35,439 nt of DNA from Crocosphaera sp. (lineage in GTDB: Bacteria; Cyanobacteriota; Cyanobacteriia; Cyanobacteriales; Microcystaceae): positions 1 through 35,439 of the forward strand of contig JASJDD010000027.1 of NCBI GenBank assembly GCA_030065735.1, written 5' to 3'. Both the position numbers and the translations under genes were made by a program. The notes below the pieces were generated by a model. That model did no database searches. It worked only from the letters and a program-made list of their open reading frames with translations, and had not been told where the DNA came from. Of the stretch, positions 24,614-33,254 are shown one piece after another (the stretch's first letter is position 1; each line of letters begins with the position of its first letter).

Positions 24614-26887
24614 ATGGATACCTTTCTGAATCGATTAGTTATGCGTACCCTTGAATTAGGAGGAGGTATTAGACCCCTAATTAATCCTCTGTTTGCTCCT
24701 AATTTAGTGTTGATGGGGAATCAATCTGATGGCGACTGGTTAGGGGAGTCGACCTCAGAACTGATGGATACGCCCTTTCCCAGTTCCCCCTCACCACTCA
24801 CTCCAGAAACTATTTTTAAGGAGTCCTTATTAGAAGGAAATCAAACCAATGAATCACTATCCAATATTAACACAGATAGTCTAAATAGTATTGATAAATC
24901 CTCAAATTTACATCCATCTGCTCCAAACATAGAACCGAATATCCAATTAAATTCAGAAGATAAAATAGCAGCTAAACAAGAGGAAAATATTAACAATACT
25001 ATTCCAATAGACAATGTTTCCTTCTCTACCTCCACCAATGAATTTAATGATTCATTATCAACTATTGATACAGATAAGATAGATAAATCCTCAAATTTAC
25101 ATCCATCTGCTTCAAACATAGAACCTAATATTCAATTAAATTCAGAAGATAAAATAGCAGCTAAACAAGAGGAAAATATTAAGAATACTATTCAAAGAGA
25201 AAATGTATCATCCTCGACATCGATAAATCAATTTAATGATTCATTATCAACTATTAATACAGATAAGATAGATAAATCCTCAAATTTACATCCATCTGCT
25301 CCAAAAATAGAACCTAATATCCAATTAAATTCAGCCGATAAAATAGCAGCCAAACAAGAGGAAACTGTTAACAACAAGATTCAAAAAGAAAATGTCTCAT
25401 CCTCGACATCGATAAATCAATTTAATGATTCATTATCAACTATTAGTACAGATAAGATAGATAAATCTTCAAATTTGTATCCATCTCAGACAAAAATAGA
25501 ACCTAGTATTCAATTAAATTCAGCCGATAAAATAGCAGCCAAACAAGAGCAAAATATTAACAACAATATTCCCAAAGAAAATGTTTCTTTCTCTACATCG
25601 AGAAATCAATTTAATGATTCATTATCAACTATTGATACAGATAAGATAGATAAATCCTCAAATTTACATCCATCTGCTTCAAACATAGAACCGAATATCC
25701 AATTAAATTCAGAAGATAAAATAGCAGCTAAACAAGAGGAAAATATTAACAATACTATTCCAATAGACAATGTTTCTTTCTCTACATCGAGAAATCAATT
25801 TAATGATTCATTATCAAATATTAGTACAGATAAGATAGATAAATCCTCAAATTTACATCCATCTACTCCAAAAATAGAACCTAATATCCAATTAAATTCA
25901 GCAGAAAAAATAGCAGCCAAACAAGAGGAAAATGTTAACAACAATATTCCAAAAGAAAATGTTACCTTCTCTAACTCCACCCATCAATTTCAGGATTCAT
26001 TATCAACTATTAATACAGAGAAGATAGATAAATCTTCAAATTTACATCCATCTACTCCAAAAATAGAACCTAGTATTCAATTAAATTCAGAAGATAAAAT
26101 AGCAGCCAAACAACAGGAAACTTTTAACAACACTATTCAAAGAGAAAATGAAACATTTTCTACATCAAAAAATCAACCTCATGAATCACTATCAAGTATT
26201 AATACAAATAGTCTAGATAGTTTAGATAAATCCTCAAATTTACATCCATCAGACACTCAAATTAATACGACTAATTCCCAAATAGAACCGAGGAAACAAT
26301 TAAAGTCAGGAGAGAAAATAGCAGCCAAACAACAGGAAACTTTTAACAACAGTATTCCAAGAGAAAATGTTTCATTTTCTCCACCCAAAAATCAATCTTA
26401 TGATTCACTATCAACTATTAACACAAATAGTCTAGATAGTTTAGATAAATCCTCAAATTTACATCCATCAGACACTCAGATTAATACGACTAATTCAACA
26501 ATAGAACCGAGGAGACAATTAAATTTAGGAGAGAAAATAACAGCCAAACAAGAAGAGACTGTTAACAATATTACTCAAAGAAAAAATGTTTCATTCTCTG
26601 CATTCAGAAATCAACCTCAAACCCCAGTGGAATATTCCTTAGTTGAGCCTCGTTTAGAGCAAGTATTTTCTTGGCAAAATTCCCCTCGTACCCACCACCG
26701 AGTCAAGAAAACCGTAGGAAGGTTGTCTGTTTCATCTCCTCCTACCGTAGAAGTAAAAATTGGCCGAATTGAGGTCCGGAGAGTCACACCGCCTTCTCCA
26801 CCGCCCTCCCGTTCTCGGCCAGGACCAGCAAAACCTCAGTTATCCCTAGAGAATTATTTAAAACAAAGGAATGGGGAAGAAATATGA
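24614..26887 (+). CDS. Repeat-rich, probably disordered CIS-associated protein (757 aa)
   Basis: I do not know a named function. The N-terminus (FLNRLVMRTLELGGGIRPLI) and the C-terminus (VEVKIGRIEVRRVTPP, a Pro/Arg-rich linker, then LSLENYLKQRN) look like the conserved ends of a protein often encoded next to the eCIS cap gene. Between them lie nine Ser/Asn/Lys-rich repeats of ~63-73 residues (DKSSNLHPS, IEPNIQLNS.DKIAAKQE, NQFNDSLSTI). It overlaps the cap gene by 4 bp (ATGA). No clear ribosome binding site precedes the ATG; a mini-ORF at 24577-24609 ends 4 bases ahead and could couple translation. Because no other tape-measure candidate is seen, length control is one idea, but the sequence is not the usual coiled coil. 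Confidence 0.75.
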   Translation: MDTFLNRLVMRTLELGGGIRPLINPLFAPNLVLMGNQSDGDWLGESTSELMDTPFPSSPSPLTPETIFKESLLEGNQTNESLSNINTDSLNSIDKSSNLHPSAPNIEPNIQLNSEDKIAAKQEENINNTIPIDNVSFSTSTNEFNDSLSTIDTDKIDKSSNLHPSASNIEPNIQLNSEDKIAAKQEENIKNTIQRENVSSSTSINQFNDSLSTINTDKIDKSSNLHPSAPKIEPNIQLNSADKIAAKQEETVNNKIQKENVSSSTSINQFNDSLSTISTDKIDKSSNLYPSQTKIEPSIQLNSADKIAAKQEQNINNNIPKENVSFSTSRNQFNDSLSTIDTDKIDKSSNLHPSASNIEPNIQLNSEDKIAAKQEENINNTIPIDNVSFSTSRNQFNDSLSNISTDKIDKSSNLHPSTPKIEPNIQLNSAEKIAAKQEENVNNNIPKENVTFSNSTHQFQDSLSTINTEKIDKSSNLHPSTPKIEPSIQLNSEDKIAAKQQETFNNTIQRENETFSTSKNQPHESLSSINTNSLDSLDKSSNLHPSDTQINTTNSQIEPRKQLKSGEKIAAKQQETFNNSIPRENVSFSPPKNQSYDSLSTINTNSLDSLDKSSNLHPSDTQINTTNSTIEPRRQLNLGEKITAKQEETVNNITQRKNVSFSAFRNQPQTPVEYSLVEPRLEQVFSWQNSPRTHHRVKKTVGRLSVSSPPTVEVKIGRIEVRRVTPPSPPPSRSRPGPAKPQLSLENYLKQRNGEEI
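24869..26619 (+). repeat. Nine-unit tandem repeat array, core period 189 bp
   Basis: The landmark GATAAATC(C/T)TCAAATTT recurs at 24893, 25082, 25271, 25460, 25649, 25838 and 26027, exactly 189 bp apart, and again near 26225 and 26444 in two longer end units with a 10-residue insert (TQINTTNS). Stretches of units 1 and 5 match almost exactly over about 120 bases, suggesting recent exchange between units. All units keep the reading frame. Confidence 0.95.
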
Positions 26888-28305
26888 GCAATTTTTTAGC
26901 GATCGCAACAGTAACCGCAACCCTCAGTAAATTTTTACAGGGGGAAGTCGGTTTAGTTGTGCCTGGTGCGAGAGTAACGACCCTCAGGCCCGATGGTACA
27001 GAAGGGGTAATTCCCGATCCCCAGGTGAATATTTATGCTTATCAGGTCACACCCAATGGCGCGCTACGGAATGCTGATTTGGCAACTCGTCGTGCTGATG
27101 GAAGTTTGCTCCAGCGGCCTCAAGCAGCCTTAGATATTTATTATTTGTTAAGTTTTTATGGCAATGAGGCCAGATTAGAACCGCAACGAATGCTAGGAAG
27201 CATTGTACAAACCCTACACGCTCGACCCTTACTCACCCGAAGGATGATTCAGGAGACAATTGAAGATCCCAATTTTAGCTTTTTGAGCGACTCTGATCTG
27301 ACAGAACAGATAGAAAAGGTAAGATTTACCCCCATTATCCTCAATTTAGAAGAACTATCTAAGCTCTGGTCTGTATTCTTTCAAGTTCGCTATACCATCT
27401 CCGTGGTTTATCAGGCCAGTGTGGTATTAATCGAAAGCGATGAAACCCCTCGTAAATCTTTGCCAGTCCGCGATCGCAACCTCTACATTTTACCTTTTCG
27501 TCAACCTGTAATTGAGCAGATACAATCTAGCATTATGGAAGAACGAGAAGGTGAATTTGTGCCGCGTCAACCCCTAGAATTTGGGGCTAATCAGCCGATT
27601 CTTCCTAACAGTATCTTAAAGATTTTGGGCAGACAACTACAAGGGCGAGGTCAAGAAATTGCAATGCTGAGTGGGGGAGAAAACCAAGAACGACTAGGAG
27701 AAGAGACCCTAGTACGACTTGGCGATACAGAAGTGGAACCCACTCAGATCAATGCAAGAGAAATTGAGGTGGTACTAACGGACTTTTCGGCAGATGCTTT
27801 AAGAGGAGGGTTGCAAGGGATTCAGGTCGTACAACCCCTGATGATGGGTACGCCACCGATTCGCCATAGTGGGTTAGAGTCCAATGTAGCTGCGATCGTG
27901 CTGCGACCAACGATGAAGATGAACATAGAAGAGGATGAGGTCAATATCACCGATCAAAGAGATAGAAACGGTATCACCTATTACACTGGTACCATCACCC
28001 TCAAGGATTTTGTTCCTCCTATTGATGAAGAGCAGCGAGTCTTATTGCTCCTGAATGAATTTCAATCTACCGCTACGGCCACCGCCCGAGGCTATCAGTT
28101 TAAAGCCCCCAGACGGAATGGCATTCCAGAAAATGACTCCCAGGAGAGTACCGATGAGATCACCTTCGAGTTTCAAGATGTAGCAGCAGGGACTTATCTG
28201 GTGCGGGTACAGGTAGACGGAGCAGAGAGTTTGCTCAGCTTTGGGACTGAGCCGACTCAGCCAGACAATCCCCAGTATATTCAACCAAGGGTAACACTGC
28301 CATGA
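26884..28305 (+). CDS. DUF4255/Pvc16-like tail terminator (cap) protein (473 aa)
   Basis: The N-terminal ~190 residues (MSNFLAIATVTATL, PQVNIYAYQVTPNGALRNAD, PQAALDIYYLLSFYGNEARL, EPQRMLGSIVQTLHARP) are typical of DUF4255 (Pvc16 N-terminal domain; Afp16-like), which caps the distal end of tube and sheath. The rest, from ~280, appears to be Ig/TIG-like beta sandwich (VEPTQINAREIEVVLTDF, then LVRVQVDGAESLLSF near the end). It overlaps genes on both sides by 4 bp, so it is coupled to the repeat protein and the ATPase. A C-terminal extension of this kind is common in eCIS cap proteins. Confidence 0.92.
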   Translation: MSNFLAIATVTATLSKFLQGEVGLVVPGARVTTLRPDGTEGVIPDPQVNIYAYQVTPNGALRNADLATRRADGSLLQRPQAALDIYYLLSFYGNEARLEPQRMLGSIVQTLHARPLLTRRMIQETIEDPNFSFLSDSDLTEQIEKVRFTPIILNLEELSKLWSVFFQVRYTISVVYQASVVLIESDETPRKSLPVRDRNLYILPFRQPVIEQIQSSIMEEREGEFVPRQPLEFGANQPILPNSILKILGRQLQGRGQEIAMLSGGENQERLGEETLVRLGDTEVEPTQINAREIEVVLTDFSADALRGGLQGIQVVQPLMMGTPPIRHSGLESNVAAIVLRPTMKMNIEEDEVNITDQRDRNGITYYTGTITLKDFVPPIDEEQRVLLLLNEFQSTATATARGYQFKAPRRNGIPENDSQESTDEITFEFQDVAAGTYLVRVQVDGAESLLSFGTEPTQPDNPQYIQPRVTLP

Positions 28306-30296
28306 ACAGCTTAGATTTCCAGCACTGGCAAGCAGCGAACCGGGACTATCTCATGGCATCCCTGGAGATGGTTAAAAGTACATTGACAAGGTATGTAGCA
28401 CCAGAGCAGGAAAAACCAGAAACAACAATCCAGCAACAGCACCTAGAGGCATCTCTCCAGCAAGCAGCGCAAGCTTTGCCTAGTCCATCTGCCCTGGAAA
28501 ATCTCTGTGGTGTTTTTCAACTGTCATCCTTTGAGCGAGATGTACTATTACTCTGTGTGGGATTGGAACTGGATTCTAGTTTTATTCCTCTTTGTTGTGG
28601 AGGTACAGGGGATAGTAAACGGCCCTATGCTACGTTTAGTCTAGCATTGTCCGCCTTCCCAGAAGCCCACTGGAATGCCTTAGCCCCCACTGCCCCCTTA
28701 CGTTATTGGCGATTGTTGGAGGTGACGAATCAGGAGGTATTAGCCCTCAGTCCCTTGCGCATTGATGAGCGCATTCTGCACTATTTGACTGGAACCTTCT
28801 ACCTGGACACCCGTTTGCGGGGGCTGGTGGAAAGGGTTCCGATGCCGGAGACGTTGCCACCGTCTCAGCAAAAGCTGGTAAATTACCTGATTGAACTTTG
28901 GGGAAGGCGAAGATTAGACGACCCTTGGAACGTGGTGCAATTGTGTGGCAAAGATGCTATTGCTCAAAAGGAGATTGCCGCCCTAGCTTGTCGTCAATGC
29001 GGTTTGGAGTTACAGGTATTGCGGGCGACAGAATTATCACCCAGTTTAGTAGAACGAGAAGCTTTGATTCGGCTATGGGAACGGGAAGCTCTTTTGAGTA
29101 ACAGTGCTTTACTGCTGGACTGCGAGGGGCTAGATTCCTCAGAAACAGCACGAGCAGTGTGGTTAGTGGAGCGGTTGGATGGCCCGTTACTGGTGGCCAG
29201 TCGGGAGCCTTTACCTATCAAAGAGCGGGTTTTGGTGCGACTGGATGTAGCCAAACCTAGTACAGCAGAACAGGAAAATATCTGGCAGAAAGAGTTAGGG
29301 AGCTTTGCAGAAGAGATCAATGGACAGATTCAACCGTTGGTCATGCAGTTTAACCTCAATCCCCAAGGCATTCGGGCTGCTTGTTTAGATTTTAAAGTGC
29401 AAAATCCCTCATGGGCTAATTCAAGGCTTGAGAGTGAGATGATCAATTCTTTGTGGGATGCCTGTCGGTCCCAGTCTCGTCCGCCACTAGAGCAACTGGC
29501 ACAGCGTATTCAACCCGCAGCAACCTGGGAAGAACTGGTGTTGCCAGACCAACAAAAGCAGATATTACGGGAAATCGCAGCTCATGTTCGTCAGAGAGGA
29601 AAGGTTTATCAAACTTGGGACTTCGCTAGCAAGGGAGCAAGGGGACTGGGCATTAGTGCGCTGTTTGCTGGTCTGAGTGGAACCGGCAAGACAATGGCAG
29701 CAGAGGTGTTAGCTCAGGAGTTGCGACTGGATTTGTACCGGATTGATTTGAGTTCCGTGGTGAGTAAGTATATCGGGGAAACGGAGAAAAATTTGCGACG
29801 GGTGTTTGATGCAGCAGAAAGCGGAGGCGCGATTTTGTTGTTTGATGAGGCCGACGCTTTGTTTGGTAAGCGCAGTGAAATCAAGGATAGCCACGATCGC
29901 TATGCTAACATTGAGGTGAGCTATTTACTGCAACGAATGGAAGCTTATCGAGGGCTGGCAGTTTTGACCACGAATTTGAAAGAGGCACTGGATACAGCCT
30001 TTTTGCGACGGATTCGGTTTGTGGTACAGTTTCCCTTTCCCGATGCTGCTCAGCGCAGGGAAATCTGGCGACGGATTTTTCCTGAGAATACCCCTAGAGA
30101 GGGATTGGATCTCGAAAGGTTAAGACGGCTCAATGTGGCGGGAGGGAATATTCGCAATATCGCCCTGAATGCAGCCTTTTTAGCAGCAGATGGGGGGGAA
30201 GCGGTGCAGATGAAGCATTTGCTGGCAGCAGCACGGAGTGAGTATATGAAGTTAGAAAAATCATTAACCGATACGGAGGTGGGAGATTGGGTATGA
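28302..30296 (+). CDS. AAA+ ATPase of the CIS (Afp15-like, 664 aa)
   Basis: This is an AAA+ ATPase with an N-terminal ~400-residue non-catalytic region followed by one ATPase module. The Walker A motif GLSGTGKT is at ~457-464, Walker B ILLFDEAD at ~511-518, sensor/arginine-finger-like TTN and FLRRIRF soon after, and the winged part ends with RSEYMKLEKSL. Proteins of this type are universal in eCIS loci (Afp15) and are thought to help assembly; they are not the sheath-recycling ClpV of T6SS. The start overlaps the cap gene by 4 bp and the stop overlaps the following short ORF by 4 bp. Confidence 0.95.
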   Translation: MNSLDFQHWQAANRDYLMASLEMVKSTLTRYVAPEQEKPETTIQQQHLEASLQQAAQALPSPSALENLCGVFQLSSFERDVLLLCVGLELDSSFIPLCCGGTGDSKRPYATFSLALSAFPEAHWNALAPTAPLRYWRLLEVTNQEVLALSPLRIDERILHYLTGTFYLDTRLRGLVERVPMPETLPPSQQKLVNYLIELWGRRRLDDPWNVVQLCGKDAIAQKEIAALACRQCGLELQVLRATELSPSLVEREALIRLWEREALLSNSALLLDCEGLDSSETARAVWLVERLDGPLLVASREPLPIKERVLVRLDVAKPSTAEQENIWQKELGSFAEEINGQIQPLVMQFNLNPQGIRAACLDFKVQNPSWANSRLESEMINSLWDACRSQSRPPLEQLAQRIQPAATWEELVLPDQQKQILREIAAHVRQRGKVYQTWDFASKGARGLGISALFAGLSGTGKTMAAEVLAQELRLDLYRIDLSSVVSKYIGETEKNLRRVFDAAESGGAILLFDEADALFGKRSEIKDSHDRYANIEVSYLLQRMEAYRGLAVLTTNLKEALDTAFLRRIRFVVQFPFPDAAQRREIWRRIFPENTPREGLDLERLRRLNVAGGNIRNIALNAAFLAADGGEAVQMKHLLAAARSEYMKLEKSLTDTEVGDWV

Positions 30297-30502
30297 GTAG
30301 CAACTTATCGGCACATCAAACCAAAAATGTAACGCCAAAACCGACCATTTCTCTGTCGCAACCAGGGATTTTATTGCTTATTGTAAACCAAGTGCGATCG
30401 CTAGTAGGTTGGGTTGAGAAACGAAACCCAACACACCAACCCCCAAAGAAGCGATCCCTACGAAATGTCAGATTAGAGTTAAGGCAATGGCACAAAAAAT
30501 GA
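30293..30502 (+). pseudogene. Truncated effector leader, duplicate of the 680-aa effector's N-terminus (69 aa)
   Basis: The first ~24 residues (SAHQTKN.TPKP...SLSQPGIL) repeat the N-terminus of the effector at 31178. At DNA level 30311-30372 matches 31193-31254 with about nine differences in 62 bp. After the shared GIL the similarity stops and the frame runs through a HIP1 site and a palindromic repeat, then ends. The ATG overlaps the ATPase stop (ATGA), the normal junction for the first cargo gene, so this was probably once the start of a full effector. It could still be translated as a short peptide. Whether it is a remnant or a functional leader is not known. Confidence 0.65.
30404..30438. 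repeat. Cyanobacterial palindromic repeat (REP/MITE-like)
   Basis: GTAGGTTGGGTTGAG-AAACG-AAACCCAACACACC folds with the stem GTTGGGTT/AACCCAAC. Palindromes built on this 'GGTTGGGTT...AACCCAACA' core are very common in cyanobacterial genomes. It lies just downstream of the point where the truncated leader stops matching the full effector. Confidence 0.7.
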
Positions 30503-30520
30503 AATTGAGGCTTAAAAGCT

Positions 30521-31153
30521 ATGATTCAAACCCTACCAGCCAAAGAAATTACTTTACATGAATTAAGAGAACAATTCGGTCTTCAGTTCGTTGAAGATGA
30601 GCAATTCTTTCGAGAATGGCAAGACGATCTGCCCGAAATTGCTGAAGCAGAAAAACAAAGATTAGACCGAGTTAAAGCAAGCTATTCTAATTTAGTAGAA
30701 GATCCGCCCCTGTTAGAGAATACGGTCAAAATGGTCGTCCTATCCCCCCTGTTGGATTTAGCAGGCTTCTACCTGCCTCCCTTTCGCATCTGCTCAGAAA
30801 AGTCTATCATAATTTCCCTCGAAGATGAAGGAGTTATAATCAAGGGACAGATGGATGTTTTAGCAGTGTGCCATCAATTTTGGGTGGTGGTCATTGAGTC
30901 GAAACAAGCAGCTTTTTCCCTGGAAGTTGGGAAGGCGCAGTTATTAACCTATATGTTAGCAAATCCTCATTCCGACCAACCGAGCTATGGCTTGATGCTC
31001 AATGGTAGCAATTTTCGGTTTCTCAAATTGATAAAAGGAGAAAGATGTCAGTATGCAGTCTCCAGACTCTTCGATCTCTTTAATCCAGGTAATGATTTGT
31101 ATCATGTGTTACGTGTCTTAAAGCGTTTAGCTCAATTAGCAATCAACCCGTAA
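30521..31153 (+). CDS. Small PD-(D/E)XK-like protein related to HsdR N-terminal type endonucleases (210 aa)
   Basis: The motif GQMDVLA at ~108-114, followed by VVVIESKQAAFSLEVGKAQL at ~122-141, fits the D...ExK core of the PD-(D/E)XK nuclease fold seen in type I restriction R-subunit N-terminal domains. The C-terminal part predicts phage-like helices only. The protein is a stand-alone domain, with no helicase and no HsdM/HsdS near it. It lies between the truncated and full effector leaders and has no CIS family feature, so it may be a passenger gene common in cyanobacteria or an inserted unit. Catalytic activity is not shown: the E-S-K spacing is right, but I cannot align it. Confidence 0.65.
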   Translation: MIQTLPAKEITLHELREQFGLQFVEDEQFFREWQDDLPEIAEAEKQRLDRVKASYSNLVEDPPLLENTVKMVVLSPLLDLAGFYLPPFRICSEKSIIISLEDEGVIIKGQMDVLAVCHQFWVVVIESKQAAFSLEVGKAQLLTYMLANPHSDQPSYGLMLNGSNFRFLKLIKGERCQYAVSRLFDLFNPGNDLYHVLRVLKRLAQLAINP

Positions 31154-31177
31154 TCACCAGAACCCAGAGGCGAAAAA

Positions 31178-33220
31178 ATGGATGGTAAATCAGCACATCA
31201 AACCAAAAATACAACGCCAAAACCCCTAATGTCCTTGTCGCAACCAGGGATTTTACAGCGCACCTGTAAATGTGGTGGTTTAGCAGGGTTGACGGGGGAA
31301 TGTGAGGAATGCAGCAGTAAGCGGTTGAGTGGGCAGGGAGGCATAAATCTACCGAATGAGCAACCCACAGAGTCAATACAGCGATCGCCCTTGGGGGGAT
31401 ATAATTTCGGGAAGTTGGCGATCCAACCCAAAGAACGATTGGGGATACAAACTAAATTGGCGATCGGGCAACCTGGGGATAAGTATGAACAGGAAGCAGA
31501 CCGGGTGGCAGAACAGGTGATGCGGATGCCTGACCCGAATCTTTTAGGCCAACCTAAGATCGCAATAACAAAACCTTTAATACTTGCTATCCAAAGAACA
31601 GAAGCGAGTGATCTCATAGACCGCTATACCAGATACCTGGATCTCAAGGAAGATGAGTTGGGTGCAGAATTACTCAGACAGGCACAGAGAGGGAATTATC
31701 AAATCGTAGATCAAGTTCTTAACGAACTTGGCTCAACAAACCGCGACGACGTATCCTATGAGATAATGCGACAGTCAAGCGATACGGTATTACAGCAGTT
31801 TGTTCAATCCTCCGATGGACGACAGATGTTGGATAGGCTATACGATGAACTCTCTGCAGGGAGTTTTAGCGAAGAGGAAAGGCTACAGGCCAACCGCATT
31901 ATTAATGCAAAAGAATCACAAATTAGTCCCTCTGAACAACCCGAAAGCCTTGCCGAGATCAAGATTTTCCCCTTTAAATTACCTGGGATTACCGTCTTCA
32001 ATGATGCACCCATTACGGCTGAAAGGCGTTCGCAGGGCCGCATCTGGGTCAGGATGCCTATCCGTGTTCTAGGTACTGAAAGATTCCGTAGAGAAACCCG
32101 TACCCTACCTACAGAGGTTTTCCTCTCTGGGATCGAACTTCCCGAGAACGAGATAATTGGCGTTCGTATGTACGATCTCGGTGGGGAATTACATACACGA
32201 CCAGCTCTTTATCTTGTGCAGCTTGCCAATGAAACAAATACACAGGTTCTACAGTCAATGGGTGAGACCGCTGCTATTGGTCTGACTTTGGGGAGTGGTG
32301 CATTGGTGGCTGGTGCTACAAGGGGATCAATGGCAGTTCGTGGCTTGGTGAGATTAGGCATTAGTGCAGAAAGAGCAGCTAGTGCCGTTCTCTGGGCTGA
32401 TCGCGCCGCATTTGCCATTGGCTTAATAACGACAGCCATCAGGGATCATCGGGGATGGATTATTGAACATTTTGGTGATGCTGGTCGGCAGTTTCTGGAC
32501 TATGTAGATTTGACACACAGAATGGTTGCCATTTATGGCATGGCAAGATTTGTACTCGAAATGGGGGGACTGCTGAATAGCTTTCGCTCCGCAAGCAGGA
32601 ACTGGCGTAGAGCATCTGCCGAGGCAGAGCGGGAACTTAGCAGCACACAGCGACAAGCAGTTCAAGATATCAATAGGCATACAGATGAATTTCTCGACAA
32701 CGCTAATCAGATTGAAAGAGCTAGCAGTCGAGGACCAGATAGGACGGGTACTGGTGAGCAGGTAGTTCCAAGTGAAGCAATCCAGGAGGGTGCAGCACTC
32801 CAACAACAGAGGAGAACCTTATTAGGAACTTTAGAAGCTAGAATAGTGCAAATTAGACAAGCCCGTGGCGATATTAATGTTTTTAGAGGAATTTTTCGAA
32901 GATTAGCGTCAGATGGCAATACTCCTCAGTCACTAGATGACGTTTCACCAACGTTACAGGAACTACTCACTCCCCACTATCGGGTAAGAACTATAACGGG
33001 TGGTGGAAGAAGTGGAACAGGAATATCGACTTACATCGAATCTTTAGACGGACAATTTTCTATCCGAATCACGCATAATCAAGTAGGTGCTACGCCGATA
33101 GGTCGTCCACCTGGACCACGCATTCATATTTATGAAGGACCGGTTCGTAGTCATGGTAGCCATGTTCGCTTACCAGAAGGAACTACACTCACTGATATTC
33201 TAAATGCTTTAGGCATATAG
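31178..33220 (+). CDS. Candidate CIS effector with eCIS leader and membrane-active middle region (680 aa)
   Basis: The N-terminus has four cysteines (C30, C32, C42, C45; TCKCGG...ECEEC) and then GDKYEQEADRVAEQVMRMP at ~100-118, the leader pattern that precedes DUF4157 in eCIS cargo proteins. The HExxH peptidase core of DUF4157 is absent. Residues ~315-470 form a conserved-looking module ending in hydrophobic helices (IGLTLGSGALVAGATRG, AVLWADRAAFAIGLITTAI). The last ~170 residues are different in character, with a basic/Gly region and a His-containing end (RIHIYEGPVRSHGSHVRLP), as expected for a swappable toxin tip. AGAGG precedes the ATG. The position after the ATPase gene and a likely immunity gene downstream support a cargo role; toxic activity is inference. 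Confidence 0.75.
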   Translation: MDGKSAHQTKNTTPKPLMSLSQPGILQRTCKCGGLAGLTGECEECSSKRLSGQGGINLPNEQPTESIQRSPLGGYNFGKLAIQPKERLGIQTKLAIGQPGDKYEQEADRVAEQVMRMPDPNLLGQPKIAITKPLILAIQRTEASDLIDRYTRYLDLKEDELGAELLRQAQRGNYQIVDQVLNELGSTNRDDVSYEIMRQSSDTVLQQFVQSSDGRQMLDRLYDELSAGSFSEEERLQANRIINAKESQISPSEQPESLAEIKIFPFKLPGITVFNDAPITAERRSQGRIWVRMPIRVLGTERFRRETRTLPTEVFLSGIELPENEIIGVRMYDLGGELHTRPALYLVQLANETNTQVLQSMGETAAIGLTLGSGALVAGATRGSMAVRGLVRLGISAERAASAVLWADRAAFAIGLITTAIRDHRGWIIEHFGDAGRQFLDYVDLTHRMVAIYGMARFVLEMGGLLNSFRSASRNWRRASAEAERELSSTQRQAVQDINRHTDEFLDNANQIERASSRGPDRTGTGEQVVPSEAIQEGAALQQQRRTLLGTLEARIVQIRQARGDINVFRGIFRRLASDGNTPQSLDDVSPTLQELLTPHYRVRTITGGGRSGTGISTYIESLDGQFSIRITHNQVGATPIGRPPGPRIHIYEGPVRSHGSHVRLPEGTTLTDILNALGI

Positions 33221-33254
33221 ATACACAAAAACTAAACCTTATGGAATAGGAAAA

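Noticed and set aside
24869-26619. CRISPR array
   Set aside because: The repeats are 189 bp, in frame within one long gene and without unique spacers; this is a protein repeat array.
31198-31617. Minus-strand open frame of 139 residues
   Set aside because: It is antisense to the conserved leader of the effector gene and has no recognisable features.
1959-33220. Prophage or type VI secretion system
   Set aside because: No capsid, portal, terminase, integrase, TssJLM membrane complex or ClpV is seen; the DUF4255 cap protein, Afp15-like ATPase and leader-bearing cargo indicate an eCIS/tCIS.
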